Assembly: GCF_001294455.1 (NCBI RefSeq)
Contig: NZ_LIKT01000019.1
Span: 29,981 to 93,980 of the forward strand
Source: Phaeobacter sp. 11ANDIMAR09
GTDB lineage: Bacteria > Pseudomonadota > Alphaproteobacteria > Rhodobacterales > Rhodobacteraceae
Reading direction: 5' to 3'
DNA: 64,000 nt
This document shows, piece after piece, positions 35,859 to 45,668 of this stretch. The position numbers and the translations under genes are program-made. How positions within the stretch are numbered: position 1 is the first letter of the stretch; every line of letters begins with the position of its first letter. The notes beneath the pieces are model-generated. The model was not told where the DNA came from and did no database searches. It was given only the letters and a program-made list of their open reading frames with translations.

Positions 35859-36709
35859 CGGATCTGCGAGGCTCAGTCACCGCGGCGCAGGCCATGGCCG
35901 CGGCCGCGGCCCGGCTGCGGGCGGCTGGGGTCGATGACCCGGCACGCGATGCCCGGGTTCTGTTGGCCCATGCCGCCCGGATCGAGGCCAGCCGGGTCAC
36001 GCTGATAGCGCCGGAAGATCTCGAACCCGAAGTGGCTGAGCGCTACGAGCAGCTGATCGCCCTGCGGGCGGTGCGGGTGCCGGTCTCGCATTTGCTGGGG
36101 GAGCGAGAGTTCTATGGTCGCCGCTTCAAGGTGTCCAAGGATGTGTTGGACCCGCGCCCCGAAACAGAAACCCTGATCGAGGTGGCCCTTGCTGAACCCT
36201 TTGAGCGGGTGCTGGATCTTGGGCTTGGGTCAGGCTGCATTCTGGTGACGCTGCTGGCCGAATGCCCGCAGGTCAGCGGGCTGGGGGTGGATCTCAGCGA
36301 AGCGGCCTGTCTGCAGGCCAGTGCCAATGCAGTTTTGCACCGGGTCGAGGCACGCACGGACATTCAGCAGTCGGATTGGTTTTCCAATGTCACCGGCACT
36401 TTTGATCTCATCGTATCTAACCCGCCCTATATTGCCCTGGACGAGATGGCAGATCTGTCCCCCGAGGTGCGTCAGCATGAGCCGAATATGGCTCTGACAG
36501 ACGGTGGGGACGGCCTGGCGGCCTATCGCGCGATTGCCGCCGGCGTGGGGGCGCATCTGCGTCCTGGTGGACGTCTGTGCCTGGAAATTGGCCCGACCCA
36601 GGGGGCGGATGTTGCCGCGCTGCTGCAAGCAGCGGGCTTGAGCGATATTGCCGTGCTGCCGGATCTGGATGGTCGTGACCGGGTTGTTTTTGCCAGAAAT
36701 GGCGCCTGA
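35855..36709 (+). CDS. prmC: Release factor glutamine methyltransferase
   Basis: PrmC N5-methylates the glutamine of the GGQ motif in RF1 and RF2. The 284-residue protein has the SAM-binding [15 protein letters not shown] and the signature NPPY in [10 protein letters not shown], plus [11 protein letters not shown]. It is co-translated with its substrate gene prfA (ATGA overlap). Confidence 0.96.
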   Translation: MTDLRGSVTAAQAMAAAAARLRAAGVDDPARDARVLLAHAARIEASRVTLIAPEDLEPEVAERYEQLIALRAVRVPVSHLLGEREFYGRRFKVSKDVLDPRPETETLIEVALAEPFERVLDLGLGSGCILVTLLAECPQVSGLGVDLSEAACLQASANAVLHRVEARTDIQQSDWFSNVTGTFDLIVSNPPYIALDEMADLSPEVRQHEPNMALTDGGDGLAAYRAIAAGVGAHLRPGGRLCLEIGPTQGADVAALLQAAGLSDIAVLPDLDGRDRVVFARNGA

Positions 36710-36935
36710 TAGGCCGATTTCGTGCAAAAATTTGTATTTTTGAAAGAAACTTCGCGAAATATCAAAGCCACCTCTTGTCTGAAGGCATAGAAAGTGGTTA
36801 CTCAAGTTGTCGCTCAAAAAACGGCGAGGTTACTCTACCTCCCAGCGACACCAAGCCCAAAATAGTCGATCATCCGGCGCAATGATGCGCTGAATTGGAT
36901 CCATGACACATGAAATTAAGGCTGACGTTAGGCAT

Positions 36936-37727
36936 ATGAGATCGTCAAAATCACGTTCGCGTTCCAAGTCGAACCGAAATCGCCCCAATGGGGTCAATGT
37001 TGTTAATCGCGTCTTCGACAGCTCCGGCCCCGAGGGCAAGGTGCGCGGGACTCCGCAACAGATCATCGATAAGTACAACCAGCTGACACGGGACGCTCAA
37101 TTGAGCAATGACCGTGTCGCCGCTGAGAACTTTCAGCAGCACGCTGAGCACTATCTGCGTCTTTTGAATGAAGCGCAGCGCGAGATTGACGCGCGACGCG
37201 AAGAGCAAGAGCGCCAGAACCGTGAGCGTCAGGCTGATCGCGATCGGGAACGCGCAGAGCGGCTGGAACGTCAGGAGCGCGAGGCGTCAAACAATCAGGC
37301 GTCGCAGCAGCAAGCCGCGCCCGCGCGACAGCAGCAGCCAAAATCCGGCGCTTCTGGTGCAGAGGCTCAGGGGGATGCAGCGGCTGCTCCCTCCCGTCAG
37401 GACCCGGCCAATGCGCCGCAACCCGATGTGATTGATCCGCGTGACGTGGCCAGTGCAGATGCGCAGGACAGTGGTCTGGTGGAGACGCCAGAAAGCAACG
37501 GGCAGGAGCCTGATGCAGCATCCCCGGCGAAAAAGCCTGCAGCCCGTAAGCCACGCAGCCGCAAGCCTGCGGCCCCCAAAGCGGCGGCGGACTCGGCTGA
37601 GGCCAAAGAGGCAGAGACCGCTGGAGCGGCTGACGAGACTGCAAAAGAAGCAAAACCAAAGCGCGCACCACGCGCTCGCAAACCAAAGCCTGTAAAGCCA
37701 GAGGATGCGCCCGAAGCGGCTGAATAA
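36936..37727 (+). CDS. DUF4167 domain protein
   Basis: A 263-residue protein beginning MRSSKSRSRSKSNRNRPN, followed by the DUF4167 core (VVNRVFDSSGPEGKVRGTPQQI, YNQLTRDAQLSNDRVAAENF and so on, seen in part), then a long Arg/Glu coiled region and an Ala/Lys/Pro-rich tail (KKPAARKPRSRKP). DUF4167 proteins are common in alphaproteobacteria directly after prmC and likely bind nucleic acid, judging by composition; no function is established. ATG 36936 matches the domain start better than 36903. A terminator follows. Confidence 0.88.
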   Translation: MRSSKSRSRSKSNRNRPNGVNVVNRVFDSSGPEGKVRGTPQQIIDKYNQLTRDAQLSNDRVAAENFQQHAEHYLRLLNEAQREIDARREEQERQNRERQADRDRERAERLERQEREASNNQASQQQAAPARQQQPKSGASGAEAQGDAAAAPSRQDPANAPQPDVIDPRDVASADAQDSGLVETPESNGQEPDAASPAKKPAARKPRSRKPAAPKAAADSAEAKEAETAGAADETAKEAKPKRAPRARKPKPVKPEDAPEAAE

Positions 37728-37748
37728 GCTCTGCCTTGGGATAGTTTG

Positions 37749-37783
37749 AAAAAACCGGCCACTCTGCGGAGGGCCGGTTTTTT
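37749..37783. terminator. Bidirectional intrinsic terminator between DUF4167 gene and ksgA
   Basis: AAAAAACCGGCC and GGCCGGTTTTTT pair around an 11-base loop, with A6 and T6 flanks, between two convergent genes. It can stop transcription both ways. Confidence 0.92.
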
Positions 37784-37833
37784 AATGTTCGTAGTCCAAA
37801 AGATCACCGCGCTGAGCAGCGAGCGCTAGGGCC

Positions 37834-38682
37834 TCATCCATCCAGGGGTTTGATGCTGCGGGCCAGGGCGCAGAATTCTTCCAGGCTGACCTGCTCGGCG
37901 CGTTCGGTTGGGGCAATGCCTGCGGCCTTCAGGTGGTCCTCGATGTTTGGGGCCACGCTTTTGAGGCTGGCGCGCAGCATCTTGCGGCGTTGGTTGAAAC
38001 CGGCGGCCACGACCCGCGACAGGGTGGCGGCATCGGCCGGAAAGCGTGGCTGCTCCAGAGCGGTCAAATGCACTACGGCGCTATGGACCTTTGGCGGTGG
38101 ACTAAAGGCCTCTGGCGGGAGAGACAGCACAATGCGGGCCTCCGCGCGCCACTGGGCCAGCAGCGCCAGACGGCCATAGGCCTTACTGCCGGGCTGGGCG
38201 ACGATACGCTCTGCCACCTCGCGTTGAAACATCAGGGTGAGGCTTTGCCAAAAGGGCGGCCATTGCTTGGGGGTGAGCCAGCGCACCAAAAGCTCGGTGC
38301 CGACATTATAGGGCAGGTTGGCGGCAATCCGCACCGGCGGTGTCAGATGCGCCAGGGGATCAATATCAAGCGCATCGCCATTGATCACCTCCAGCTGGCC
38401 GGGATAGGCCTCGGCAATTTCGGCCAGGGCGGGCATGCAGCGGCTGTCTTTTTCGACCGCCAGCACCCGGCGCGCGCCTTCGGCCAGCAACCCACGGGTC
38501 AGGCCGCCGGGGCCGGGGCCAATTTCCAGCACATCACATTCCGTCAGATCGCCGGCTTGGCGGGCGATTTTTGAGGTCAGGTTGAGATCGAGCAGGAAGT
38601 TCTGTCCCAGCGATTTACGGGCCAGCAGCTGGTGGGTGTCGATGACCTCACGCAGGGGAGGCAGGGAGTCGATGGCGCTCAT
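37834..38682 (-). CDS. rsmA: 16S rRNA (adenine1518/1519-N6) dimethyltransferase
   Basis: RsmA (KsgA) dimethylates two adenosines near the 3' end of 16S rRNA in late 30S assembly. The 282-residue protein has [24 protein letters not shown] (SAM motif I), [14 protein letters not shown] (NLPY motif IV) and a C-terminal helical domain. It is the last gene of the lptF-lptG-lptD-surA-pdxA block, 83 bases after pdxA. Confidence 0.96.
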   Translation of the reverse strand: MSAIDSLPPLREVIDTHQLLARKSLGQNFLLDLNLTSKIARQAGDLTECDVLEIGPGPGGLTRGLLAEGARRVLAVEKDSRCMPALAEIAEAYPGQLEVINGDALDIDPLAHLTPPVRIAANLPYNVGTELLVRWLTPKQWPPFWQSLTLMFQREVAERIVAQPGSKAYGRLALLAQWRAEARIVLSLPPEAFSPPPKVHSAVVHLTALEQPRFPADAATLSRVVAAGFNQRRKMLRASLKSVAPNIEDHLKAAGIAPTERAEQVSLEEFCALARSIKPLDG

Positions 38683-38765
38683 GTCGATATGTCCAGGGCG
38701 CGCGACCTTACGGGGCGCCAGTCAAAGAAAGGGTGAGGCCGGGATAGGCAGTCGGCCCTAAGGCG

Positions 38766-39761
38766 TCAAGTGGGCGAAGCGCTGCGCTGTGCCATGCTCT
38801 GCGCCAGTTTCAGGGCTTCAACCAGGCTAGACGGATTTGCTTGCCCGCTGCCAGCGATGTCAAAGGCGGTGCCGTGATCCGGGGATGTGCGGATAAAGGG
38901 AAGTCCCAGGGTCACATTGACGCCTCGGTCGAAATCCAGCGTCTTGATCGGGATCAGTGCCTGGTCGTGATACATGCAGACGGCGGCGTCATAGCGGGCA
39001 CGGGCAGCGGCATGAAACAATGTGTCCGCGGGATGTGGTCCGGTGAGGGTCATCCCCTTTGCGTTCAGTTCGGAGACCAGATCATTGATCCAGACCAGTT
39101 CTTCCTGACCCATAGCACCGCTTTCGCCAGCATGGGGGTTCAGCCCGGCAACGGCGATGCGCGGCTGTTGGATGCCAAACTGGTCGGCCAAACCCTGGGC
39201 AGTGATTGCGATCACCTCTTGCAACAGTTCCGGCGTCAGAACCTGTGGAACCTCGCGCAGGGCGATATGGATGGTGGCTGGCACAACGCGCAGGGAAGGA
39301 CTTGCCAGCATCATCACGACACGGCTGCGCCCGGCCAGATGGGCCAGAAATTCGGTATGTCCCGGAAAGGCAAACTGCGCCCCGTCAATCAGCGCTTTCT
39401 TGTGGATCGGGGCAGTGCAGAGCGCCGCGGCCTCTCCGGAGCGCACCAGCGCGACACCGTGTTCGATGGACTGCACCACACCAGGAGCATTCAACGGATC
39501 GGCCTGACCTTTCTGCGTGGAGCCTGCAAACTTAAGAGGCAACACCGGCAGGGCTTGAGCACAGACCTTTAGGGCTTCAGACGGGGTCTTGATCATGGCA
39601 ACAGGGGTGTCTGACGGCAGATGCGCAGGATCACCGATCCAAAAAAAAGGGCAGCTCTCTTTCAAGAGCTGCCAGGCTTTGGATGTAATCTCGGGACCAA
39701 TGCCTGCGGGCTCCCCACAGCTCAGCGCGATGGGGGGCAAGTGAGGTGTTGCGGGCCTCAT
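38766..39761 (-). CDS. pdxA: 4-hydroxythreonine-4-phosphate dehydrogenase
   Basis: PdxA makes an aminoacetone-phosphate intermediate of pyridoxal 5'-phosphate synthesis. The 331-residue protein has SCGEPAGIGPEI, FPGHTEFLA, GLNPHAGESG and the metal-ligand MYHDQALIPIK, DRGVNVTLGLP. It overlaps surA by 4 bases. Notable is a perfect intrinsic-terminator structure on the coding strand at 39641-39673, within codons 30-41. Confidence 0.95.
   Translation of the reverse strand: MRPATPHLPPIALSCGEPAGIGPEITSKAWQLLKESCPFFWIGDPAHLPSDTPVAMIKTPSEALKVCAQALPVLPLKFAGSTQKGQADPLNAPGVVQSIEHGVALVRSGEAAALCTAPIHKKALIDGAQFAFPGHTEFLAHLAGRSRVVMMLASPSLRVVPATIHIALREVPQVLTPELLQEVIAITAQGLADQFGIQQPRIAVAGLNPHAGESGAMGQEELVWINDLVSELNAKGMTLTGPHPADTLFHAAARARYDAAVCMYHDQALIPIKTLDFDRGVNVTLGLPFIRTSPDHGTAFDIAGSGQANPSSLVEALKLAQSMAQRSASPT
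39641..39673 (-). terminator. Terminator-like structure inside pdxA coding sequence
   Basis: On the coding (minus) strand GGCAGCTCT pairs perfectly with AGAGCTGCC around a 6-base loop; one C then leads into T8. This is an ideal intrinsic terminator shape, about 90 bases into pdxA. It encodes QLLKESCPFF. Translation would normally cover it, so it may act as a coupling-dependent attenuator or cause polarity. Confidence 0.5.
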
Positions 39762-41017
39762 TTCTCGATGATCAGGGCGTCGGCCCGAAGCTGTTCAAGC
39801 AGGCTATCTGACAAAGAGCCCATACGTTGCTGTACCAGGGCATTGGCCACAGTTTCGCGCGATTCACCTTCGCCCAATTCGGCGGTACGTCCGCAAAGCA
39901 TTAGAACCATCAAGGTTTGGCCCTCGTTGCGGGTGAGGTTGAGGGAGGTCTCATTGGGGTCCAACTTGGCCAGCTCAATGGCGATATCCTGGGGGATTTC
40001 CGCAGGCACCAGGCTTTGGCGGTCCAAGAGGCTTGGGTCTTGGTCCTTGGCAATACCATAGAGATCGTCACAGGTGTCGATCCTATTCACAACCTCCTGC
40101 CCCTGAGCCAGGGCTTCGGGGCTGCGCCCGCCGGGAATATAGTAGGCCGCATATTCAATGGCGGCATAGCGCTGGCTGCCACCGGTGGTTTCGCGAACGC
40201 CCCGCATCTGGAACATCGCAACCGCTCCCTGCAGGGGCAAGGGTTCGGTGATCTCGCCAGGTTCAAGTGCCAGTACAACCGGTTGCAGCTGCGGTGGGAG
40301 TTTGGTGAGATTCATCCAGGGCAGGCGGCCGCCATTTGAACGGCTGTCAGAGGCGGAATACTGAGAGGCCGTCGCAGAGAAGGCAGCAAGAGTGGTCAAT
40401 GTGCCCACATGGTCGGTGAGCTGCTGGACCTGCTGAGCATTCTGCTCATTCAAGGGCACGATCAGCTCAGACAGCAGCACCTGCACGCCGCCGGATCCAG
40501 CGCGCCCCATGGCGCGGTCAATCTCTTCTTCGCTTGGTCGCGCCTGGGCCAGAAAGCGCCCGCTGATATATTCACGCCAGCCGATGCCTACCTCGGTGTA
40601 GTCACGCACTGTCTCCGGGCTAATGCCGTTTTCTTGCAGAACCTTAAGAAACTCATTGAGGCCGAGGCTGGCCCGGCCGGCAAGCTCGGTCATGCCGGCG
40701 GTGATCTCTTCCTCTGTTGGAATGATGCCGACTTTAGCCAGTTCTGCGAGCTTAAGCCGATCTTTGATCAGCTCTTCGCGGGCCTGGACTTCTGGATTGC
40801 CAGGCGCGCGCAAAATCCCCATGAACAGGGCGCGCTGCTTCAACTCGTAGTTAGTGATGACTGCGCTGTCGACGGTGATGGCGGGCGAGAACAGCCCCTG
40901 CGCAGCAACGGGCGCGGCAGTGCCAAAGAGCGCAACGGTCAAAGAGAGGGCGGCTGCCGTTCGGGAAATGCCGCGGATCAGGGATGCGGAGAAGGCCTGG
41001 GTCAAGAGTGTCTGCAT
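39758..41017 (-). CDS. surA: Periplasmic chaperone/peptidyl-prolyl isomerase SurA-like
   Basis: A 419-residue exported protein with a signal peptide (hydrophobic ALSLTVALFGTAAPVAAQ, residues about 22-40), a SurA N-terminal domain (VDSAVITNYELKQRALF ... AREELIKDRLKLAELAKVG, in part) and a parvulin-like region (LLSELIVP ... SNGGRLPWMNLTKLPPQL). It would chaperone outer-membrane proteins. The single parvulin-like region is divergent, as is usual for alphaproteobacterial SurA. Starts 16 bases inside the lptD end; ends with a 4-base overlap with pdxA. Confidence 0.9.
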   Translation of the reverse strand: MQTLLTQAFSASLIRGISRTAAALSLTVALFGTAAPVAAQGLFSPAITVDSAVITNYELKQRALFMGILRAPGNPEVQAREELIKDRLKLAELAKVGIIPTEEEITAGMTELAGRASLGLNEFLKVLQENGISPETVRDYTEVGIGWREYISGRFLAQARPSEEEIDRAMGRAGSGGVQVLLSELIVPLNEQNAQQVQQLTDHVGTLTTLAAFSATASQYSASDSRSNGGRLPWMNLTKLPPQLQPVVLALEPGEITEPLPLQGAVAMFQMRGVRETTGGSQRYAAIEYAAYYIPGGRSPEALAQGQEVVNRIDTCDDLYGIAKDQDPSLLDRQSLVPAEIPQDIAIELAKLDPNETSLNLTRNEGQTLMVLMLCGRTAELGEGESRETVANALVQQRMGSLSDSLLEQLRADALIIEK

Positions 41018-43164
41018 GATCGCCTGTACTGTTTGCTGCCGTTATTGACTGAGAACCCGTTCATGGAAATCGAAAATCCAAAATCCGTAGAGGGATCTAC
41101 GCTTGTTGTTGAGGTATAGCGACGGTTTACCGAAAGGTCGACCGTCATGCATTCATTGCTGTAGGCTAAGCCGATACCTGCCCGCGTCGCACGTGAATCG
41201 GAAATATCATAGCGCAGGTTGGCGCTGGCTTTCCAGCTGGGAGACACTTCATAGGAGCCGTCGACCCAAATCTCGGATGTCTCCGTGGTGCGGTTCTCGG
41301 CTGTGTCCGTTCCAAGCCAGAGATAGCTGCCTGAAAGGGCCAGTGCGTCGTGATACCAGTCACCACGCACTTCGGCTTTGGAGAAGTTCACAGAATCGTT
41401 GAGCAATCCGCGAGCGGTAAGGGCAATACTATCATTGAACTTCAACTGGCCCGCCAATAGCAGGTCCGAAGTGGTGTCTCCCAGACCCGAGCTTTTGGTG
41501 AACCGAGTGTCTGCGTCTTGCCGGATCACCTGGCCGACTGTTGCATAGGCCTGCCAGCCACTGCTGGCATAGCGGGCCCAGTTGAAGCCATAGGCCAGGG
41601 TGAGCCCGTCTTCGCGCGCGTCTAGCGCCGGGAAGCGTGACAGGGACAAGAGGTTGCCCTGATCAAATTCAACATAGTTGCTCTCATCTCTGGCCACAGA
41701 ATCGCCGATCACATTGCTCCAGCCAAGTTGAACGATGGGTTCAAAGAACTGTACAGCGCCGCTGGCGTCGGTTTTTGACATCGGCAAGCGCAGGGTAAGG
41801 GCTGATCGTGGCGTGATGCGCGAGCTATGTTCCGAATAATAGGAATCGTCATAGGTGGTGAAACCATCAATGGCCGAGCCGAGCTCCCATTCCAGTTCCA
41901 TCCCACTTGCCAGACGCCAACTGCGTCGCCAGTCGAGGTCGGCCGAGACCCGGCCGTGATCGCGACCATTCGGAGCGGTTAGGCTGCCTTCGGTATCCGA
42001 GGTGCGATTGTGACCATGGGCTTCCAGGGTCAGCCTGGTTTCCCCTCCGATAGAGGTCGGGAAGTATCGCTTTTGATAGTAAATCTCCCCAATGGAAGAG
42101 GGGATCAGATCCTGGTCTTCAGTATCACGCAGGGTTTTGAAATTAATAAGAGCGGCATGCAGCAGGCTGTCACGCCGCGCCTGGGTCAGGGTGACCTCGG
42201 ATCTCAAACGGTCCAAATCGGGCAGGCTGTAATCGGCGATATAGGCATCATCCGAGACTGTCTTGAGATCAAACTCCAGCTGGAAATCCTGCTGCAGGTC
42301 AAACTGCCCAGTCGCAAACAGATAGCCGCGGCCTTCATTTGGTTGCAGATCATCGCGGGTATAGGCGCCTTCCAGCTCGATGGAGCCATGACGGAAGGCC
42401 TGACGATATCGGGCATCCAGTGTACGCGTGCTGCTCGACAAATAGGGGGACAGCGTCAGATCCCGGCTTTCCCCGAGGGTAAAGAAGTATGGGATCTTGA
42501 CCCCTGTGCCCAGGTTGGAGGTGGTGCGGATCGATGGGACCAAAAATCCACTGGTGCGCTTGAGATTGGGATCCGGAAGACGCACGGCGGGGAAGTAGAA
42601 CACCGGGACATCCAGCACTCTCACCTGGGCGTTTTCAAAATAGAGCTGCTGTTCGACCTGATCATGGATCACCCGTTCAGCGCGGATCTGCCAAAGCGGC
42701 GGTTTGCCGTCCTCGCAGACATGGCAGGATGTGACCGAAGTCTTGTAGAGCTGGGTATAGCGACCGCCAACGCGGGTCATTTGCAGCGAGGCCAGTTGCA
42801 ATTGCTGGCGAAAGACCATGCGTGCGCCAGTCAACAGCCCGTCGCGCAGGCTGCGATCTAGCTCGGCGGCATTGGCCAGAATGGTGACGTCACCGCTCTG
42901 GTCAATCCGGATTGGGCCTTCGATTTGCAGCGTACCCGAACTTTCCTCAAAGGTGATCCGCTGCGCTTGCAGACGGATATCACCCTGGAAGGCTTCGACA
43001 TTGCCCTTGGCGATCAGCTGCCGCTCTGGGGTGATGAACAGTTGATCCGCAACCAGAATCGCGGGCTGTTGTGCCGCAGGGGGCGTGTTCTCCTGCTGGG
43101 CGCCCGCAGGCGGGGCAATGACCAGCCAGGGCAGAACCACCGAGAGCAATAGGGCGCGGCGCAT
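41002..43164 (-). CDS. lptD: LPS-assembly protein LptD
   Basis: LptD is the outer-membrane beta-barrel that inserts lipopolysaccharide into the outer leaflet with LptE. The 720-residue protein has a signal peptide (LLLSVVLPWLVIAPPAGAQ), an N-terminal OstA/LptA-like domain (AILVADQLFITPERQLIAKGNVEAFQG, in part) and a C-terminal barrel rich in alternating residues with the DVPVFYFPAVRLPDP and KRTSGFLVPS motifs. ATG 43164 has GAGGA 9 bases upstream; the earlier ATG 43182 would overlap lptG. Confidence 0.94.
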   Translation of the reverse strand: MRRALLLSVVLPWLVIAPPAGAQQENTPPAAQQPAILVADQLFITPERQLIAKGNVEAFQGDIRLQAQRITFEESSGTLQIEGPIRIDQSGDVTILANAAELDRSLRDGLLTGARMVFRQQLQLASLQMTRVGGRYTQLYKTSVTSCHVCEDGKPPLWQIRAERVIHDQVEQQLYFENAQVRVLDVPVFYFPAVRLPDPNLKRTSGFLVPSIRTTSNLGTGVKIPYFFTLGESRDLTLSPYLSSSTRTLDARYRQAFRHGSIELEGAYTRDDLQPNEGRGYLFATGQFDLQQDFQLEFDLKTVSDDAYIADYSLPDLDRLRSEVTLTQARRDSLLHAALINFKTLRDTEDQDLIPSSIGEIYYQKRYFPTSIGGETRLTLEAHGHNRTSDTEGSLTAPNGRDHGRVSADLDWRRSWRLASGMELEWELGSAIDGFTTYDDSYYSEHSSRITPRSALTLRLPMSKTDASGAVQFFEPIVQLGWSNVIGDSVARDESNYVEFDQGNLLSLSRFPALDAREDGLTLAYGFNWARYASSGWQAYATVGQVIRQDADTRFTKSSGLGDTTSDLLLAGQLKFNDSIALTARGLLNDSVNFSKAEVRGDWYHDALALSGSYLWLGTDTAENRTTETSEIWVDGSYEVSPSWKASANLRYDISDSRATRAGIGLAYSNECMTVDLSVNRRYTSTTSVDPSTDFGFSISMNGFSVNNGSKQYRRSCRHS

Positions 43165-43165
43165 A

Positions 43166-44269
43166 TTATCCGTCCTCAGCATGTAAAAGCAGTCCCATCG
43201 TCAGCAGTATTGAGGCCACAGGCGGAGCCCAGGCGGCCAGAGCCACTGGAATCTGTCCGTTTTCCCCCAAAATCTGCGCAAAATTTCGAATAAAGTACAG
43301 CCCAAAGCCTAATAATACAGCTGTTAGAACTGCTAGCCCTGTGCCGCCAAAGCGGGTGTGGCGCATGGTAAAGGCGGCACCAACCAGGACCATGGCAATC
43401 AGAAACAGCGGGCGGGCCAGCTCGACCTGATACCAGACCTGATAGCGTTTGGTCGAAAACCCGGCCTCGGCCAGATCGCGAATGGTGGTTGGCAGATCAT
43501 AGACCGAAATGCCATCCGCCGAATCGAGCCTGTCACGAATGCGGTCCTGGGTGAGCGAGGTTGGCACGCGCAGGCTTTCATGGGTTGCTGCCGATCTTTC
43601 CGGGTTGAGACCCGCGGTCAAATGCCAGGCCTTGGCCTGATGGAGCAGCCATTCGTCCCCATCCAGCTGCGCCGTTTCGGCAATGATCTGGCGGATCGGG
43701 CCACCACCGGAGGCATAGGTCAAAATGGTAACATCATAGAGCACAATATCATCGCGCCCGCCGCCATAGGAGGCGGCGTGGATGACCGATTGTCCGGTGG
43801 GGCTACCCTGGCGTAACCAGAGGCCCTCGCCGGAGAGGGATAGGGCAGAGGGGCCGCCAGTGCGATAGGTTTCTGCCAGGGTTTTGGACAGATTGGTGGT
43901 GGCGGCAACAATCGGATTGAGAGTGCTGACGGCCAAGAGCCCCAATAGTCCGGCGACGAGAACCGGAGCGGCGAGTGCCCGAATGCCCGAGCGACCTATT
44001 GCACGGGTCACCACCAGCTCACTGCTGCGGGCCAGGCCGACAAACAGCACAATGGTTGTTAGGATCATGATCAGCGGCAGGAACTCGCTCAGCGCAGCGG
44101 GCGCATTCAGCAGCGTTAGGCCGACAAGTTCACGCGCGCTGACATCATAGGCATCAAACCGACGGATCTGTTCGTTCAGATCAATCAGCACAACCAATGT
44201 CATCAAGACGCCGCAGATCACCGCAAACCACTGCAGGAACCGCCGGGCATAATAAAGATCCAGCTTCAT
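43166..44269 (-). CDS. lptG: LPS export ABC transporter permease LptG
   Basis: An inner-membrane permease of the LptB2FG complex extracting lipopolysaccharide. The 367-residue protein starts MKLDLYYARRFLQWF and has six hydrophobic segments (N-terminal three, C-terminal three) around a large periplasmic region. It overlaps lptF by 4 bases (ATGA) and ends next to lptD. ATG 44269 has GGGGA 7 bases upstream; a longer frame exists but overlaps lptF. Confidence 0.94.
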   Translation of the reverse strand: MKLDLYYARRFLQWFAVICGVLMTLVVLIDLNEQIRRFDAYDVSARELVGLTLLNAPAALSEFLPLIMILTTIVLFVGLARSSELVVTRAIGRSGIRALAAPVLVAGLLGLLAVSTLNPIVAATTNLSKTLAETYRTGGPSALSLSGEGLWLRQGSPTGQSVIHAASYGGGRDDIVLYDVTILTYASGGGPIRQIIAETAQLDGDEWLLHQAKAWHLTAGLNPERSAATHESLRVPTSLTQDRIRDRLDSADGISVYDLPTTIRDLAEAGFSTKRYQVWYQVELARPLFLIAMVLVGAAFTMRHTRFGGTGLAVLTAVLLGFGLYFIRNFAQILGENGQIPVALAAWAPPVASILLTMGLLLHAEDG

Positions 44270-45426
44270 GATTTGATCCCCTGGTTGCTTGGGTCTAGGG
44301 GCCCAGGCGGCGGGGCCGAGCGCCGCCGCGGCGCCGGCGGGCGGGCTGCGAGTTGCAGAAAGCCAACTGCGATGGTCAGTCCAAACAGGGCGGGCAGGTA
44401 GATCAGCGGCCAAAAGTCCGGATTGCTGCGCACCGGTTCCGAAACCACGCCGCGCAGCCCTTCGACAAGGATCAGCAGAAGAAAAGCCAGAAGTGCCTGC
44501 CGCCAGACACCAAAGCGCGAATGTGCGCCCAGCATGAGCGAGGCAAAGCCAATCAGGGCCACCGCAACGCAGATCAGTGCGCGGGCAAACCGGAGATGAA
44601 ATTCTTCGGCCAAGGCGCCAAGGCTATAGCCCTCTGACTGGGCGATTTCTGCGCGATTGCGCAGCAACTCCCAAGAAGAAATTTCACGTATATTGCGATG
44701 CACCACCGTGCTTTTATTGGCCAAAGAGCTAATATCATAGGAGAAGTCGGAGAAGTTGGTTGTCGACATCTGTTGGGTACGATGGTCCAGGCGCTGCGCC
44801 ATTCCATTCACCATGATCAAATGAGTGCTCTCACCGTCCCGCACCAAAAAGGCCCGCGTTCCGGTGTAGGTCATACTTTGGTTGGGATCGCGCCTGTCGG
44901 ACAGGAAAACATCGTTCAGCGTCCCATTGCTGTCGATCTGCCGAATGTAAAAGGTCACCCCTTTGACCGGGTGTAGGAAATTCCCTTCGGTCAAGAGCTT
45001 GGCCGTCACATTTCGCGACACTTCCTGTTCGCGTACCGCCAGTTGGCTGATGGAGCTTGGCAGCAGGAAATGGGTGAGCGCAGACATCATCAGCCCTGTG
45101 ATCACCCCAAAAATCAAAGCAGGCCGCGCCATCTGCCAGGGGCTGGTGCCGGTGGCGCGCAGCACAGTCAGTTCGCTTTCGCTTTGTAGCCGATTGGTCA
45201 CCCAGACCGCCGAGGCAAACACCGCCACAGGCAAGACCATGCGGATCAGATTGGGCAGGGCAAGAGCTGTGAATTCCAAAAAGACAATGGCTGTTTGCCC
45301 GTCGCCAATCAGACGATCAAACAGCACCACCGCCCGGTTCACCCAAAACACGGCAACAAGAACAAGCGCAAAAAAGCTGAAGAACAGCAGGTATTGCGAC
45401 AGGACATATCTGTCAAAACGTGACAT
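44266..45426 (-). CDS. lptF: LPS export ABC transporter permease LptF
   Basis: Partner permease of LptG (386 residues). It begins MSRFDRYVLSQYLLFFSFFALV with a first membrane segment and has RLQSESELTVLRATGTSPWQM, a family motif near residue 75-95. The gene heads the operon lptF-lptG-lptD-surA-pdxA-rsmA and is divergent from pepA with 242 bases between starts, which should hold promoters for both. Confidence 0.94.
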   Translation of the reverse strand: MSRFDRYVLSQYLLFFSFFALVLVAVFWVNRAVVLFDRLIGDGQTAIVFLEFTALALPNLIRMVLPVAVFASAVWVTNRLQSESELTVLRATGTSPWQMARPALIFGVITGLMMSALTHFLLPSSISQLAVREQEVSRNVTAKLLTEGNFLHPVKGVTFYIRQIDSNGTLNDVFLSDRRDPNQSMTYTGTRAFLVRDGESTHLIMVNGMAQRLDHRTQQMSTTNFSDFSYDISSLANKSTVVHRNIREISSWELLRNRAEIAQSEGYSLGALAEEFHLRFARALICVAVALIGFASLMLGAHSRFGVWRQALLAFLLLILVEGLRGVVSEPVRSNPDFWPLIYLPALFGLTIAVGFLQLAARPPAPRRRSAPPPGPLDPSNQGIKS

Positions 45427-45668
45427 TTGATCCCCCCAGACCCTGCCAGTGTCATTTGGCGAAACCTTAGAGGAATTGTTTCACGGGGAAAACTGCTATC
45501 TGCGTGATTTCTGTGATCAATCGCAGCTTTGGCGGCTTGGTGCCGAGACCGGGGCTAACAGGGGGGGCTGCGGGCCGGCGCTGGCGACTTGTGGGCTGGC
45601 AATTGTCCAGCGTGCCGGATAGTTATTGTGAAACCAAAAAGATCTTTTCCATCAGGAGCCATCAGATC

